A DNA stretch of 64,000 nucleotides. Origin: Polytrichum commune. Taxonomy: Eukaryota; Streptophyta; Polytrichopsida; Polytrichales; Polytrichaceae. Numbering within the stretch: the first letter of the stretch is position 1; every line of letters starts with the position of its first letter. The stretch lies in the NCBI GenBank assembly GCA_950295325.1, contig OX485805.1:23919501-23983500 (forward strand). Reading direction: 5' to 3'. Below, one piece after another: positions 63,073 through 64,000 of this stretch. The position numbers and the translations under genes were made by a program. The notes beneath the pieces were generated by a model. The model did not search any database and had not been told where the DNA came from. It saw only the letters and a program-made list of their open reading frames with translations.

Positions 63073-64000
63073 TACATTTGTTTGAGGCTAAAATTGCAAA
63101 TGGCAACGGTGAACAATCCCTGAGCAGAGACATTTATCGACTTGGCCATCGTTTTGACTTCTTCCGCATGCTATCATGCTATTTCACAACAGTTGGTTAT
63201 TATTTCAGCACCATGGTAATTAATGCACTAAAAGTCAAGAATATAGTATGTTGAATAGTGATGAATTTTCAGCTCATTGCAATAACAAGATTACATGTGT
63301 GAACAAGCCCAGAGATTAGGGATACAAATGGACAATCCCTACAAGAATCGTATTCAATTATATAGATGCATTTCCATGATATTATTTGTTTGTATACTTC
63401 TGAGCATATAGATAATTTCTGACCTGTATTGTTGCACCTGTGCAGATTGTGCTTCTCACAGTGTATGTATTTTTGTATGGACGTATGTATCTTGCCCTCA
63501 GTGGAGTAGACAATTCACTAGTCCATCTTGCAAACAATAAAGCTCTTACGGCAGCTTTAGCATCACAATCACTTGTTCAGCTAGGGCTGCTCATGGCTTT
63601 ACCTAATGGTAATGGAGATTGGGCTGGAGAGAGGCTTCCGCACAGCCATGAGTGACTTCTTGACTATGCAGCTTCAGCTTGCGTCTGTCTTTTTCACTTT
63701 CTCCTTGGGAACAAAGACTCATCACTACTTTGGTCGGACAATTTTCCACGGTGGTGCCAAATATCGTCCAACTGGTCGTGGGTTTGTTGTAAGGCATGAA
63801 CGCTTTGCTGAGAACTACAGACTATATTCACGGTCTCACTTCACAAAAGGGATTGAGCTTCTTTTACTGCTCATTGTATACACGCACCATATACGTGTCC
63901 CGCTCTGCAAGTGGAGCAGTTACGTACATTTTGATCACCGTTTCAATGTGGTTCCTGGTAGCATCATGGTTATTTGCACCTTTCTTGTTCAATCCGTCGG
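63073..64000 (+). pseudogene. Callose synthase (1,3-beta-glucan synthase, GT48) fragment, frameshifted
   Basis: Exon 63073-63215 encodes 'FEAKIANGNGEQSLSRDIYR' and 'RFDFFRMLSCYFTTVGYYFS'. After an intron (63216-63445) comes 'VLLTVYVFLYGRMYLALSGV' and 'NNKALTAALASQSLVQLG', then 'FLTMQLQLASVFFTF', 'THYFGRTIFHGGAKYRPTGR' and 'GFVVRHERFAENYRLYSRSH', and toward the edge 'WFLVASWLFAPFLFNPS'. This is the late catalytic part and following membrane helices of callose synthase, which makes wall callose at the plasma membrane. One extra base near 63605 (after 'LLMALP') and a second indel near 63884 break the frame. No earlier exons are seen in the preceding 2.5 kb. A 5'-truncated pseudogene is most likely. 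Base-calling errors in a real gene with long introns remain possible. It continues past the window. Confidence 0.85.

Overview
The window looks like nuclear DNA from a land plant. It is AT-rich and gene-poor, with canonical GT-AG introns and a nuclear gene for a plastid ribosomal protein. It also carries an alpha-expansin, a callose synthase fragment and many small transposable elements. Coding sequence was assembled by eye from conserved protein motifs, splice sites and reading phase. The lineage cannot be fixed from sequence alone; a seed-free vascular plant or another plant with a repeat-rich genome is only a guess.

Three genes appear intact. An alpha-expansin (+, 19112-21729, 3 exons, 260 aa) would loosen cell walls. 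A plastid ribosomal protein bL29c (-, 46023-44136, 3 exons, 160 aa) serves translation in the chloroplast. eIF3m (-, 60495-56775, 10 exons, 410 aa) is a subunit of the cytosolic initiation factor eIF3. They are unrelated neighbours, not an operon or pathway cluster.

Broken genes are concentrated on the right. They include a two-exon piece of an Old Yellow Enzyme / 12-oxophytodienoate reductase gene (53.07-54.24 kb) with a second copy of its 3' part (54.60-55.02 kb). A piece of a RuvB-like 2 helicase (55.04-55.61 kb) and a 1.2-kb duplicate of the eIF3m 3' end (46.85-48.08 kb) lie close by. A frameshifted callose synthase fragment runs off the right edge (63.07-64.00 kb).

The remainder is repeats. 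Tandem arrays have units of about 256, 343, 87, 248, 355, 266 and 232 bp, and degenerate tandem repeats sit inside introns of both the expansin and bL29c genes. Dispersed families, here called R1 to R5, recur in both orientations. There are three copies of a tRNA-like SINE, one with its empty site preserved elsewhere in the window. Non-autonomous DNA elements include foldback MITEs, two near-identical elements ending in G and C runs, and a hAT-like element nested in a Stowaway-like one. A 560-bp inverted repeat with a 19-base loop lies at 38501-39640.
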